Positions 8,411 to 17,056 of a DNA stretch of 64,000 bases are shown one piece after another. The DNA is taken from positions 558,001-622,000 of the forward strand of contig NZ_JBGCCJ010000001.1 in NCBI RefSeq assembly GCF_041262565.1, read 5' to 3'. This DNA comes from Leifsonia sp. EB41 (GTDB taxonomy: Bacteria > Actinomycetota > Actinomycetes > Actinomycetales > Microbacteriaceae). Numbering within the stretch: the first letter of the stretch is position 1; each line of letters begins with the position of its first letter. The notes beneath the pieces were generated by a model. That model had not been told where the DNA came from and ran no database searches. It worked only from the letters and a program-made list of their open reading frames with translations. Both the position numbers and the translations under genes were made by a program.

Positions 8411-10468
8411 CTACTTCGTGATCGCCGCGAAGAAGGAGGCGCCGTTCGGCGTCCCGACTCCCGTGGCTGTGTCGTAGCCCTTGGTGCTGTGGAGCGTCTG
8501 GTTCGGCGACTCCTCCGTCCGCAGGCTGTAGCTGAGACCGCCGGCGGCGCTCTCGCTGTCGACGTAGTTCACCCGGAGGACGCTCGGCAACGCCGAGCCG
8601 AACATGTCCTTCTGGTCGACGTCGTAGTACGCCGAGCCCCCGGCCGAGTACGCCCCGTAGATGCGCGGGTTCAGGAACCCGAGCGGAGCGCCGGCGACCT
8701 GGTTGGCGACGGCCGCCATGCCCGCGGTCAGCGGAGCTGCGACGGAGGTGCCGCCGATGCGGTACTCGTCGTAGTACGTCCCGTTGCTGAACGTCTGGGT
8801 CTGACCGACGAGCAGGCCCGTGTTCGGGTCGGCCAGGGCGCTGATGTCGGGCACCAGCCTCCCGGACGCCGAGCCGACCGCCGCGGCCTGGTAGGACGGC
8901 TGCGCGAAGATCTTGCTCACGCCTCCGCCGCCACCGCCGTTGAAGTTGCCGGGAAGAGCCGCCGCGAACGTGCCGTCCAGCTCGTACGGCGCGCTCGCGA
9001 TGTGGTCGGTCGCGGTCGGCTTCACCGTGTCGAGCCCGGTCTGCCAGCCCACCTCGAACGACCGCTTCCAGCCGCTCTGGTTGAGGGCGGAGGTCGGGTC
9101 GTCGACCGAGCCGTAGCCGAGTCCGGTCGGGGCTGCTGCGGTCGGGACGACGGAGGCCGAGGTCCCGCCGACGGCCGTCACCCACGGGCTGTCCGCGTAG
9201 AAGTCGACCTGGGGCGAACCGAAGTTGCCGACCTCGTCACCGCTGTCACCGCTGGAGACGAAGACGCCGATGCCGGTCGCCGCCGCCTGGATGAAGGTGT
9301 TGTTGAGGCTGTTGACGAAGCCCTGCGGCACCGCCTCCCCCGAGAAGCCGTAGCTGATCGAGAGGATGCTCGCCAGGTGCTTGTCGACGATGTGGTTCAC
9401 CGACGCGTCGAAGTCCTGGCCGGCGTTCGCGGAAGCCACGTAGAGCAGGCTCGCACCCGGCGCCATCGAGTGGATGGCCTCCGCGTCGAGCGTCTCCTCG
9501 CCGTAGAAGGCACCGGGCGTCAGCTTCGGGGTGTCAGGGTGCCGGTAGATGCCCGGCGCCACCATCTGGGTGATGTTCGGGGCGGGCAGGTTGTGCAGGC
9601 TGCTGTACTTGGTCACATCCTGCACGATCGTCGGGCTCGCTGTGGCGCCGACGAAGGCGACCGTCTGGCCGGCGCCCGTCGCGGCGACGGAGTCGAGGCC
9701 GTAGAGGCCGCGCACCTGGGCCGGCGTGTACCCGCACGGGGCGATCGGCTTGCTGCTGGTGCCGTACGCCGGGGCGTTCGGCATCGCGACCGTCTTCTCG
9801 CCGTACCAGAGCGAGCACGGCTGGCCGGCGCGGAAGCCCGCGGAGGGCGCGCCGTGGACCTGGTTCGGGCCGTTGCCGTTCGTGTTGGTCGGCGCGATCA
9901 GGTCGGCGCCCTGGTCGAGGCCCGCCACGCTCTCGACGATCCCGTTGAGGGAGGCCGGGATGGTGACCGCGGACTCCGGCGCGCGGAGCGTCGTGCCGTA
10001 GGCGTCGTACTCGCCGAGCGTGACGCCGAACGCGTTCTGCGCCTGGGCGACGGTGCCCTCGGCGGAGACGTACCGGTTGTTCGACGGCGTGTCGACGATG
10101 GAGAAGCCGGCGGACCGCAGGAACTGCTGAACGGCGACCACGCTGGACTGCGCGGGAGCGAACTGCTGGCGGAACTGCTGCGGGGTCAGGTAGTGCCGAT
10201 AGCTCGCCGAGCCGGGCGTGGACACGGCGAGCGCCGTCGCCGCCGCCTGCGCCTGGTTCTGCCACGGCAGGTACACCCGCAGGTCGACCGTGTCGGTCGC
10301 GGGGGCTGCCGAGCGGAGCGCTTTCGCGTTCGCCCAGGCCGGCTGGCTGCCCGGTAGGGCGTTCCTTCCTGGTGATGCGACGGCGGGTGACGCCGCCACC
10401 GCGGCAAAGAGAAGGGCCGCGCCGGTGGTGACGGCTGCGGCCCTGAGGGTTCTGGTTGTCGTGCGCAT
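8411..10468 (-). CDS. Secreted S53 family peptidase (sedolisin/kumamolisin type) with pro-domain
   Basis: This is a 685 aa acid-type serine-carboxyl protease precursor. The N terminus is a signal peptide: TTTRTLR, a hydrophobic stretch, then AVASPG as the likely cleavage area. A pro-domain of about 180 residues follows ([17 protein letters not shown]). In the catalytic domain the Glu/Asp pair occurs in GEETLDAE, the oxyanion Asp in SSGDSGDE and the nucleophile Ser in GGTSVAAP. The C terminus has the calcium-site type sequence [13 protein letters not shown]. The ATG at 10468 follows GAAAGGACATCC, which decides the start over longer in-frame options. It should act outside the cell in protein breakdown. 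Confidence 0.94.
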   Translation of the reverse strand: MRTTTRTLRAAAVTTGAALLFAAVAASPAVASPGRNALPGSQPAWANAKALRSAAPATDTVDLRVYLPWQNQAQAAATALAVSTPGSASYRHYLTPQQFRQQFAPAQSSVVAVQQFLRSAGFSIVDTPSNNRYVSAEGTVAQAQNAFGVTLGEYDAYGTTLRAPESAVTIPASLNGIVESVAGLDQGADLIAPTNTNGNGPNQVHGAPSAGFRAGQPCSLWYGEKTVAMPNAPAYGTSSKPIAPCGYTPAQVRGLYGLDSVAATGAGQTVAFVGATASPTIVQDVTKYSSLHNLPAPNITQMVAPGIYRHPDTPKLTPGAFYGEETLDAEAIHSMAPGASLLYVASANAGQDFDASVNHIVDKHLASILSISYGFSGEAVPQGFVNSLNNTFIQAAATGIGVFVSSGDSGDEVGNFGSPQVDFYADSPWVTAVGGTSASVVPTAAAPTGLGYGSVDDPTSALNQSGWKRSFEVGWQTGLDTVKPTATDHIASAPYELDGTFAAALPGNFNGGGGGGVSKIFAQPSYQAAAVGSASGRLVPDISALADPNTGLLVGQTQTFSNGTYYDEYRIGGTSVAAPLTAGMAAVANQVAGAPLGFLNPRIYGAYSAGGSAYYDVDQKDMFGSALPSVLRVNYVDSESAAGGLSYSLRTEESPNQTLHSTKGYDTATGVGTPNGASFFAAITK

Positions 10469-10620
10469 GGATGTCCTTTCACCAATGCGAGGGATGCGCT
10501 GGTAGGCGCACGGCCATCCAACCCCTGTGAACGGGGGTAGACCAAGCATGGTTTTCTGAGAGTCCATACAGAAACAGTCCCCGGCCTGCTGGACGGCGGG
10601 GCGCGGTTACGGTGGAGCGC

Positions 10621-11061
10621 ATGACCACGATCGAGATCGACGTCCCGACCGCCCTCGACAGCAGCGACCTGGAGGCCATCCGCCGGCTGCTCCCGCAGCT
10701 CTCCCGCTCATCCACGTTCGATGAGGAGCGGCTCGTGGCGATGCTGGGCCACCCCGGCACTGACCTGCTGCTCGCCCGCGTCGACGGCGAGGTGGCCGGG
10801 ATGGCCACGCTGGCGTCGTTCCCGCTCGCGACCGGCTGGCGCGGTCACGTGGACGACGTGGTGGTGGACGACGCGCACCGCGGGCAGGGCATCGCCCGGA
10901 GGCTGCTGGAGGCGATCATCCAGCTCGCCGAGTCGCGGGGGCTGCGGACGCTCGACCTGACGTCGCGGCCGAGCCGGCGTGCGGCGATCGCACTGTACGA
11001 GTCGGTGGGATTCGTGCGCCGGAACTCGGCGCTGATGCGGTACGCGGGGGTGCAGGGCTAG
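10621..11061 (+). CDS. GNAT family N-acetyltransferase
   Basis: This 146 aa protein is a single GNAT domain. The acetyl-CoA binding motif DDVVVDDAHRGQGIARRLL (residues about 79-97) and the C-terminal ALYESVGFVRRNSALMRY are typical of small-molecule or peptide acetyltransferases. The ATG at 10621 is favoured; a GTG nine bases upstream is possible. Its stop overlaps the stop of the facing kinase gene by four bases (CTAG), leaving no room for a terminator. The substrate cannot be told. Confidence 0.88.
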   Translation: MTTIEIDVPTALDSSDLEAIRRLLPQLSRSSTFDEERLVAMLGHPGTDLLLARVDGEVAGMATLASFPLATGWRGHVDDVVVDDAHRGQGIARRLLEAIIQLAESRGLRTLDLTSRPSRRAAIALYESVGFVRRNSALMRYAGVQG

Positions 11062-11681
11062 GGCACTGAATGCGCCTGGGCAGCAGGCAGGTGCCGGTCG
11101 AGCCGCGCGAGCAGGCTCTCCAGCGCTCCGGGAGCCTCCGACTCGTACGGCAGCACCGTCCCGCGCAGGTCGAGCACCTCCCGGCGGTCATCGTCGATGC
11201 TCTCCCGGAACTGCTCGACCCAGGCGTGGTCGGCGTGACCGGGATGACGCGACCCGTCGCGGGCGCGTTCCTCGAACCGACGGACCAGCTCGTCCGCCGA
11301 CGCCGTGCAGTGCACCTGGATCGCCGTGAAGCCGTACTCCGCCTGCCACGACTGGAACTTGGCGTCCTCGTAGGCTGCGTTGAACGCGGCGTCCACCACG
11401 AACGGCGCGCCCGCCTGCAGCTGCCGCTCGACCATGTAGTCGAGCAGCGCGAAACTGGCGCGGCCCAGCGACATCGACCAATCCCGGTCGCCGGCGCCGA
11501 GAGTGTCGAACAGGAGCTCCTTCAACCCGTCCTTGGACACCACGGGAAGGCCCCAGCGGTCGGCGATGGCCGTGCTGACGGTGGTCTTCCCCGACGCGGG
11601 GCGGCCGACGACCAGCACGAGGGCGGGGCCGGTGACGGCGGCGTCGGACGGAGGTGGTGGTGGCGACTGATCCGATGGCAT
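11058..11681 (-). CDS. P-loop kinase-like AAA family protein
   Basis: The 207 aa product opens with a short proline run (QSPPPPPSD) and then a P-loop GRPASGKTT near residue 30. VVSKDGLKELLFD follows, as in small-molecule and polynucleotide-like kinases that bind the phosphate acceptor with an Asp-Arg/Lys segment. A basic lid-like stretch (ERARDGSRHPGH) occurs near residue 145. The ATG at 11681 is the likely start. It belongs to a local set of small kinases (13053-14095 and 22191-22718) of unknown substrate. The fold call is good; the substrate is not predicted. Confidence 0.8.
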   Translation of the reverse strand: MPSDQSPPPPPSDAAVTGPALVLVVGRPASGKTTVSTAIADRWGLPVVSKDGLKELLFDTLGAGDRDWSMSLGRASFALLDYMVERQLQAGAPFVVDAAFNAAYEDAKFQSWQAEYGFTAIQVHCTASADELVRRFEERARDGSRHPGHADHAWVEQFRESIDDDRREVLDLRGTVLPYESEAPGALESLLARLDRHLPAAQAHSVP

Positions 11682-11772
11682 GACGGACAGGGTAGCCCGC
11701 GCTGTGTGCTGCCGAAGGTCGACCGGGTGATCGCGGATGCGAGCTGACCGATCGGTCTGAAACGATGCCGTT

Positions 11773-12528
11773 ATGACTCGATCACTCGACACCGGCCGTG
11801 GCGACGCCCCGCGCACGGCTCCCTACGACGCGATCGCCGACGGCTACGCGGAGCTGAACGCGACCAGCCTCCTGAACGAGTACTACAACCGACCGGCGCT
11901 CGTGGAGCTCGCGGGCGACGTCGCCGGTCGGCGGATCCTGGACGTCGGCTGCGGTTCGGGTCCGGTCCTGGCCGACCTCCGCGAGCGCGGTGCGATCGTC
12001 ACCGGGGTCGACGCGAGCGCCGGGATGCTCGAACAGGCACGAGCCCGGCTCGGAACCGAAGCCGACCTGCGCGTCGCCGACCTGTCCGAGCCGCTGCCGT
12101 TCGACGACGGCACCTTCGACGACGTCGTCGCTTCGCAGGTCCTCCACTACCTGAAGGACTGGGGGCCCGCCCTCGCCGAACTCCATCGCATCCTCACACC
12201 GGGCGGACGCCTGATCGTGTCGGAGGAGCACCCCACCGCCCTCTTCCTCTCCAACCGGCTGTCGGGCGGTGACCGCGAGTACTTCGGGGTGCACGAACGA
12301 ACCGAGGAGTGGACGCTGGGCGGGCGGACCGCCGAGCTCACCTTCTGGGATCGGCCGCTGCACGCGATGACCGACGCGTTCGCGGCTGCCGGTTTCAGGA
12401 TCACAGCGATCAGTGAGCCGGCTCCCGCACCGGAAGCGTTCGACCGTTTCCCGGAGATCAGGAAGCATGAGAGCGGACGGTTCCTCGCGTTCCTGCTCTT
12501 CGTGCTGGTGGCGGAGCCGTCGCGATGA
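11773..12528 (+). CDS. Class I SAM-dependent methyltransferase
   Basis: The 251 aa protein has the SAM motif RRILDVGCGSGPVLADL near residue 54, an acidic GVDASAGMLEQAR block, DLRVADLSEPLPF and VVASQVLHYL, all in the order of UbiE/BioC-like methyltransferases. The final codons overlap the next start in ATGA (4 nt), so it is cotranslated with the 2H phosphoesterase. The acceptor is unknown. Confidence 0.88.
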   Translation: MTRSLDTGRGDAPRTAPYDAIADGYAELNATSLLNEYYNRPALVELAGDVAGRRILDVGCGSGPVLADLRERGAIVTGVDASAGMLEQARARLGTEADLRVADLSEPLPFDDGTFDDVVASQVLHYLKDWGPALAELHRILTPGGRLIVSEEHPTALFLSNRLSGGDREYFGVHERTEEWTLGGRTAELTFWDRPLHAMTDAFAAAGFRITAISEPAPAPEAFDRFPEIRKHESGRFLAFLLFVLVAEPSR

Positions 12529-12995
12529 GCGCCTTCGCCGTCGTCGCCCTCTTCGCACCGATCGAGGTCGGCACCGCCGTCCCCCGGTCGGCGTGGCCCG
12601 CACATGTGACGCTGGTCTCGAACTTCGCCGCCGAGGCGTCGCCGGAGCGCGTGATCGAGGTCGTCCGTGACGCGCTGGTGGACGGCGCACTCGTCGAGGC
12701 CCGGATCGCCGGGCGTGCGATGTTCGGACCTTCGGCCGACATCCCGGTTCAGCTCGTGGAGCCCGGACCCTTCCCCGGCATGCACGAGGCGCTCGCGGAG
12801 GCCGTCGAGCGCCTGCCCGGCTTCGTCGCCGACGAGCCCGACTACTGGCACGAGGGCTATCGCCCGCACATCACCCTCCGCGCGGGAGAGAGTCTGCGGG
12901 AAGGCGACGGCTGGCTGGTCCGGTGCTTCGCGACGGTGCAGCTCACGGAGGAGTACGGAACGATCGTCGACGTTGTGAACGTGGGGTGGGGGTGA
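12525..12995 (+). CDS. 2H phosphoesterase / 2'-5' RNA ligase-like protein
   Basis: This 156 aa protein has two HxT motifs, HVTL at His27 and HITL near residue 117. These are the hallmark of the 2H phosphoesterase superfamily, which includes 2'-5' RNA ligase-like and cyclic phosphodiesterase enzymes. The start ATG overlaps the stop of the methyltransferase gene (ATGA), implying a two-gene unit. The member's RNA or nucleotide substrate cannot be inferred from sequence alone. Confidence 0.8.
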   Translation: MSAFAVVALFAPIEVGTAVPRSAWPAHVTLVSNFAAEASPERVIEVVRDALVDGALVEARIAGRAMFGPSADIPVQLVEPGPFPGMHEALAEAVERLPGFVADEPDYWHEGYRPHITLRAGESLREGDGWLVRCFATVQLTEEYGTIVDVVNVGWG

Positions 12996-13052
12996 GCGGC
13001 GCCGCCTAAGGCTCCCGCGCGGGCACCGCGCCGGCGCCCCCGTATCCTGCGG

Positions 13053-13577
13053 TCAGGGGTTAGCCCGACCTACCGCCGCCAGCACCAGGTCGGCCGCGGT
13101 GCGCGCACTGACCGAGGCGTCGAATCGTGTCTCCGTCACGAAGTCCAGCGGCTGCCAGCCGTGATACCAGCCGCTCATCTCGTCCACGGTGAACGCCTCG
13201 GCCTTCGCCCGGGTCGCGTGCCGCCGGAGGGTCTCGTCGAGCGGGAGGTCCCACGCGAAGAAGTGCGACCGCGTCGCGATCCCGGCGAGGTGCTCGAGGG
13301 TGCGCTGGTGGCGTCCGGCGTTCAGGATGCCCTCGACCACGACCACGAGTCCTCGGCCGAGCCCCCAGGCAGCGATCGTCCCGAGCAGGTCCTTGCTGGC
13401 CACCTCCGCCCTGTCGGCTTCGTTCAGGAGCTGCCTCCGCACGACATCCTGAGGCACCACGAGGCACTCGCCGGGCCCGATATCCGCCTGCACCAGGCTC
13501 GCCACGGTGGATTTCCCCGAGCCGGAGTTGCCCCGGAGGACGATGAGCGCGCCGGCTTGATGATCCACGGCCGTCAT
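13053..13577 (-). CDS. P-loop kinase-like protein (zeta-toxin/small-molecule kinase fold)
   Basis: This 174 aa protein has the Walker A motif GNSGSGKST near residue 16, VVPQDVVRRQLL, a Walker B-like VVVVEGILN near residue 80, and a C-terminal helix region ending AVGRANP. The pattern is that of kinases acting on small metabolites or antibiotics. Its ATG at 13577 overlaps the stop of the upstream kinase gene in ATGA (4 nt), so the two kinases form a coupled pair on the minus strand. The substrate is unknown. Confidence 0.8.
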   Translation of the reverse strand: MTAVDHQAGALIVLRGNSGSGKSTVASLVQADIGPGECLVVPQDVVRRQLLNEADRAEVASKDLLGTIAAWGLGRGLVVVVEGILNAGRHQRTLEHLAGIATRSHFFAWDLPLDETLRRHATRAKAEAFTVDEMSGWYHGWQPLDFVTETRFDASVSARTAADLVLAAVGRANP

Positions 13578-14095
13578 CCCCGCGCTCCGTCCCCTGCTGC
13601 GACAGTCCGCAGCACCCGGGCCGCTACCACCTCCACGTCGTCGGCGCTCGTGTCGACTAACTCGCCCTCGATGCCCGCGGAGTCGAGGATCGCCGTCAAC
13701 TCCGGCGCGCGGGCGAGGTGCCACGCCAAGCCGTCCGGATCCTCCGTGTGCCGCGCGCGCAGCCGCCGCTCGATGACCGTGGCGTCGGCGGTCAGTCGCA
13801 CGAAGGTCGCGGACCCGCCGACCGCGCGCTGGAACCGCTCCGCGTCTTCCCGGGACTCGATGACCCCGGCGACGATGACGAGCTGCGCGCCGGCCGCGCC
13901 GAAGTTCTCCACCAAGGCCGCGACGTTCGCGAGCTGCAGCTCCAGGTTGAACGGGTCGCGGGCCGCGGCGGGACGGAACCGGCGGATCTCGTCGAGGTCG
14001 ACGACGGCGTGCGGACGCGGCTCGAGTTCGCTCATCGCATCGGCGACGGAGCTCTTGCCGACACCGACCGTGCCGTTCAGGAAGACTGTGTGCAT
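13574..14095 (-). CDS. AAA family nucleotide/small-molecule kinase-like protein
   Basis: The 173 aa product begins MHTVFLNGTVGVGKSSVADAM, with a P-loop GTVGVGKSS at residues 8-16. It continues with HAVVDLDEIRRFRP, a Walker B-like LVIVAGVIES and an Arg-rich segment IERRLRARH. It is the first gene of a pair with the kinase gene downstream (4-nt overlap). Two different P-loop kinases in one unit suggest successive or alternative phosphorylations, but this is inference. Confidence 0.78.
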   Translation of the reverse strand: MHTVFLNGTVGVGKSSVADAMSELEPRPHAVVDLDEIRRFRPAAARDPFNLELQLANVAALVENFGAAGAQLVIVAGVIESREDAERFQRAVGGSATFVRLTADATVIERRLRARHTEDPDGLAWHLARAPELTAILDSAGIEGELVDTSADDVEVVAARVLRTVAAGDGARG

Positions 14096-14178
14096 CCCGC
14101 GATTCTTGCAGGCGCGCAGCGGAAGCTCCTCGCACGCACCGCATTGCGTCCACGGGCCGACAATCCTACGATCGCTGC

Positions 14179-14868
14179 GTGCCTACACCGACCGAGCGCG
14201 CGGACGAGTACTGGTCGGCGGTGTTCCGGGTCGAACCGGCGGTGTTGAGGCGTCCCGGCGTGCACACCACGTTCGTCGACGACCCGAGCGCGGGGATCTA
14301 TGTCCTGCGTATCGGCGACACCGTGCGTGTGCGCGCCCGCGAAGCGCTTCGGGGGCAGGTCGACGGCCTCCTCGGCGAGCTCTCGGTCGAGGACGCCCTT
14401 GAACCGGAGCGGTGGAGGTCCGCCCTGCAGAGCCTCGACCCACTGATCCTCGGCCCGGCGGCTCATTTCGTGGCAGGCGACGTTCGCCGTCCCGCGGTCG
14501 AGGAGGCCCGACCGAACGCCAAGGAGGTGCAGCGCATGGCCGCGCGGATACCGGCTGAGGAGGTCGAGGAGTCCGGCGTGCTGGAGCGGGATGTCGAGCA
14601 TTTCGGCTCCTGGGCGGACGGCGACCTCGTTGCAGTCTCGGCGCTGGCACCCTGGGTCGGCGGACGCACTGACGTGGGCCTCCTGGTCGCGCCCGCCTTC
14701 CGGGGACGGGGCCTCGGCGAACAAGTGGCCGCGGTCGCCCTGACCGTCGCGACACAGCGCGCCGGACTCGCGCGCTGGCGGTGCCGTGAGGACAACGCCG
14801 CCTCGATGCGGCTCGCGGCACGTCTGGGGTTGCACCCGTACGGGAGGAACCTCGGTATCCGCGTCTGA
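14179..14868 (+). CDS. GNAT family N-acetyltransferase with unassigned N-terminal half
   Basis: The 229 aa protein has an N-terminal portion of about 115 residues that I do not recognise. A C-terminal GNAT domain follows, with the acetyl-CoA motif VGLLVAPAFRGRGLGEQVA near residue 172 and the family ending CREDNAASMRLAARLGLHPYG. The start is GTG at 14179. It is divergent from the kinase pair across 83 bp. The target is unknown. Confidence 0.8.
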   Translation: MPTPTERADEYWSAVFRVEPAVLRRPGVHTTFVDDPSAGIYVLRIGDTVRVRAREALRGQVDGLLGELSVEDALEPERWRSALQSLDPLILGPAAHFVAGDVRRPAVEEARPNAKEVQRMAARIPAEEVEESGVLERDVEHFGSWADGDLVAVSALAPWVGGRTDVGLLVAPAFRGRGLGEQVAAVALTVATQRAGLARWRCREDNAASMRLAARLGLHPYGRNLGIRV

Positions 14869-14883
14869 GGGGCTTCTATCGGT

Positions 14884-15543
14884 TCAGCCGATGCGGACGG
14901 CCCGGATCGCGTGGTTCAGCTCGGCCATCCGTTCGATGATCAGGTCAGCGTCGTGAAGGAGCGCCGCCGGCGTCAGGGCGCTGAAGCCGATCACGTGCAT
15001 TCCGGCGGATCGAGCTGCGCTCACGCCTGCCGGGCTGTCTTCGATGACGACGCAGTGTCCCGGCCGGTACCCCAGCTCCTGCGCCGCTCGAAGGAACAGA
15101 TCGGGTGCTGGCTTGCCGTGCGTCACGTCGTCGGCGCTGAAGATGCGTCCCTCGAACAGCGACCAGAGCCCGGTCGTCCCCAGCGTGAGCCGCATCCGGG
15201 CGTGGCTTCCCGACGAGGCCACACAGGTCTCGTGGCCGACCGCGTGCAGCTCGTCGACGGCCTGGCGCACGCCGGGGATCGCCGTCAGCCGGTCCCGGAA
15301 GCTCTGCTCGTAGGCGTCGCGCCGAGCATGCGCGAAGTCCGGCGGGACCGGTCGACCGATCGCCCGCTCGATGTTGGCCGTGACCGCCGCCTCGGACCGC
15401 CCGAGGTGCTGGGTGAAGATCTCCTCCCGGGTGATCCGCCAGCCCAATTCGCCGATCATCCGCAGGTCGATGTCCTGGACCAGCCGTTCGCTGTCGACCA
15501 GGACGCCGTCGCAGTCGAAGATGACGAGCGGCAAGGAGGTCAC
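14884..15543 (-). CDS. HAD superfamily hydrolase (beta-phosphoglucomutase/phosphatase-like)
   Basis: This 219 aa enzyme has HAD motif I IFDCDGVLVDSE at residues 8-19 (nucleophile Asp), motif II with Ser in VASSGSHARM, the Lys in HGKPAPDLFL and motif III VIEDSPAGVSAARSAG. The helical cap between motifs I and II marks subfamily IA, which includes phosphoglycolate- and sugar-phosphatases. The ATG at 15543 is supported by the immediate motif I. It converges on the acetyltransferase gene with a 15-bp gap. Confidence 0.92.
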   Translation of the reverse strand: MTSLPLVIFDCDGVLVDSERLVQDIDLRMIGELGWRITREEIFTQHLGRSEAAVTANIERAIGRPVPPDFAHARRDAYEQSFRDRLTAIPGVRQAVDELHAVGHETCVASSGSHARMRLTLGTTGLWSLFEGRIFSADDVTHGKPAPDLFLRAAQELGYRPGHCVVIEDSPAGVSAARSAGMHVIGFSALTPAALLHDADLIIERMAELNHAIRAVRIG

Positions 15544-15581
15544 GTCAGGATCCTAACCAGCCGGCGTCGTCCCCCATCCAC

Positions 15582-15651
15582 TCGCGCAACATGTTGTTGC
15601 ACGTCTGACGATCGGCAGGTACGATGAGTCGCGCAACCAATCATTGCGCGA
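15582..15651. promoter_or_regulatory. Repeated inverted-repeat boxes upstream of the SRPBCC-ArsR operon
   Basis: The nonamer TCGCGCAAC occurs twice, at 15582-15590 and 15629-15637. Each copy starts an inverted repeat: GCAAC-ATGTT-GTTGC in the first and a perfect TCGCGCAA-N7-TTGCGCGA (15629-15651) in the second. The second ends two bases before the AAAGGAGG ribosome site of the first SRPBCC gene. The placement is what one expects for operators of the ArsR-type regulator encoded third in the operon. Binding is inferred. Confidence 0.55.
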
Positions 15652-15665
15652 CAAAGGAGGATCAC

Positions 15666-16127
15666 ATGTTCGACATCCTGCACCGCGTCGGTGCGAAGGC
15701 TTCGCTCGAGGCCGCGTACGACGCCATCGCCACACCGGCCGGAGTGGCCGAGTGGTGGACCGAGGAAACGACCGGCGAGGGCGGCGTCGGCTCGACCATC
15801 ACGACCGGCTTCACGGCGGCCGACACCCAGCAGTACATCGGCGGCTTCGACCTCGCGGTCGAGGAGCTCGTCCCGAATCAGAGGATCGCGTGGCGCGTGA
15901 CCGACGGCCCCGCCGAGTGGATCGGCACGCTCATCGGTTTCGACCTCACGTCCGCGGGAGACTATACGGTGGTGAACTTCTCCCACCGCGGCTGGCGCGA
16001 GCCGGTCGAGTTCATGAGCCACTGCAGCACGAAGTGGGCGACCTTCCTCCTGAGCCTCAAGGAGTACCTGGAGACCGGGACGGGGAAGCCTGCACCCCAC
16101 GACACCCCGATCAGCGACTGGCACTGA
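15666..16127 (+). CDS. SRPBCC (AHSA1/START-like) domain protein
   Basis: The 153 aa product is a single SRPBCC helix-grip domain, with the family's ATPAGVAEWWTEE near residue 20 and the C-terminal CSTKWATFLLSLKEYLETG. Such proteins bind hydrophobic ligands in a deep cavity; which ligand is not predictable. The ATG at 15666 follows a near-perfect AAAGGAGG. It leads an operon with a second SRPBCC gene and an ArsR-type repressor, a common actinobacterial arrangement. Confidence 0.88.
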   Translation: MFDILHRVGAKASLEAAYDAIATPAGVAEWWTEETTGEGGVGSTITTGFTAADTQQYIGGFDLAVEELVPNQRIAWRVTDGPAEWIGTLIGFDLTSAGDYTVVNFSHRGWREPVEFMSHCSTKWATFLLSLKEYLETGTGKPAPHDTPISDWH

Positions 16128-16165
16128 TCGCACCGACACCGCACGACCGGACCAAGGAGACACCA

Positions 16166-16633
16166 GTGACGAGCACCGCGAGCAGCTTCTCGACCATCCA
16201 GCGTTCGCTCTACATCGAGGCCACCCCCGAGGTCGTGTACACGGTGGTGAGCCGGCCCGAGCACATCGCCGCGTGGTGGAGCGACGACGCCGAGTTCGAG
16301 GCGACTCCGGGGACGACGGGCTTCGTCGCCTTCGGGGATCCCGAGGCCGGCGGGAAGCGCGTCGAGATCACGGTCGACGAGGCCGTGCCCGGGCGGCTCT
16401 TCGCCTTCCGCTGGGCCTACGCGGACGGCCAGCCCGCCCGTGCAGGCAACTCGAACCTGGTGACGTTCGAGCTCAGCCCCGAAGGGCACGGCACCCGACT
16501 CAGCTTCATCGAGACCGGCTTCACCGACCGCGGACTCGACGACGACTCGGCGCAGGCCATGCACGCCGACCACAGCACCGGCTGGGACTACTTCCTCGCG
16601 AAGCTGGTCGCCTACGCCCCGGGAGCCCACTGA
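16166..16633 (+). CDS. SRPBCC (AHSA1-like) domain protein, second copy
   Basis: This 155 aa protein is again a single SRPBCC domain (SLYIEATPEVVYTVVSRPEHIAAWW at the N terminus, GWDYFLAKLVAYA at the C terminus). It is only distantly similar to its neighbour, so the pair is old rather than a fresh duplication. GTG at 16166 is preceded by AAGGAGACACC. Its TGA shares one base with the ATG of the next gene (TGATG), giving tight coupling to the regulator. Confidence 0.88.
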   Translation: MTSTASSFSTIQRSLYIEATPEVVYTVVSRPEHIAAWWSDDAEFEATPGTTGFVAFGDPEAGGKRVEITVDEAVPGRLFAFRWAYADGQPARAGNSNLVTFELSPEGHGTRLSFIETGFTDRGLDDDSAQAMHADHSTGWDYFLAKLVAYAPGAH

Positions 16634-17028
16634 TGCCGGCGACCATCGACGACGAACTCTGGTCGGCGATCGGCGACCCCATGCGTCGTCGAATGCTCGA
16701 CCTGCTGACCGACGGCGGAGCGAACACGGCGACCGCGCTCAGCGAGCGCCTTCCCGTGAGCCGGCAGGCGATCTCCAAGCACCTGCAGGTGCTCGACCGC
16801 GCCGGGCTCGTCACCGGCACGGTCGCGGGCAAGGAACGCCGCTACCGGGTCGACGAGGACAGGCTCGCCGACGCGATCGCGCAACTCCATGACGTCGGCT
16901 CCGGATGGGACAAGCGACTGCGCAGGATCCGCCGGGCCGCGGAGGAGATCCAGCGCCTCAGCGGCGAGTCGCCCGGAGTGCTGTCCCCCGGCCCGTTTGA
17001 CGTCGCTGCGACCACCCCACCAGACTGA
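16633..17028 (+). CDS. ArsR family winged-helix transcriptional regulator
   Basis: The 131 aa protein carries an ArsR-type helix-turn-helix (ALSERLPVSRQAISKHLQVLDRAGLV, about residues 36-61) preceded by GDPMRRRMLDLLTDGG. The metal-binding cysteines of ArsR/SmtB sensors are missing, as is usual for the subgroup that accompanies SRPBCC proteins. It is third in the operon after two SRPBCC genes and probably represses it through the inverted repeats at 15582-15651. Confidence 0.9.
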   Translation: MPATIDDELWSAIGDPMRRRMLDLLTDGGANTATALSERLPVSRQAISKHLQVLDRAGLVTGTVAGKERRYRVDEDRLADAIAQLHDVGSGWDKRLRRIRRAAEEIQRLSGESPGVLSPGPFDVAATTPPD

Positions 17029-17056
17029 GGTGGCCTCGACCCGACCTGGAGAACAC

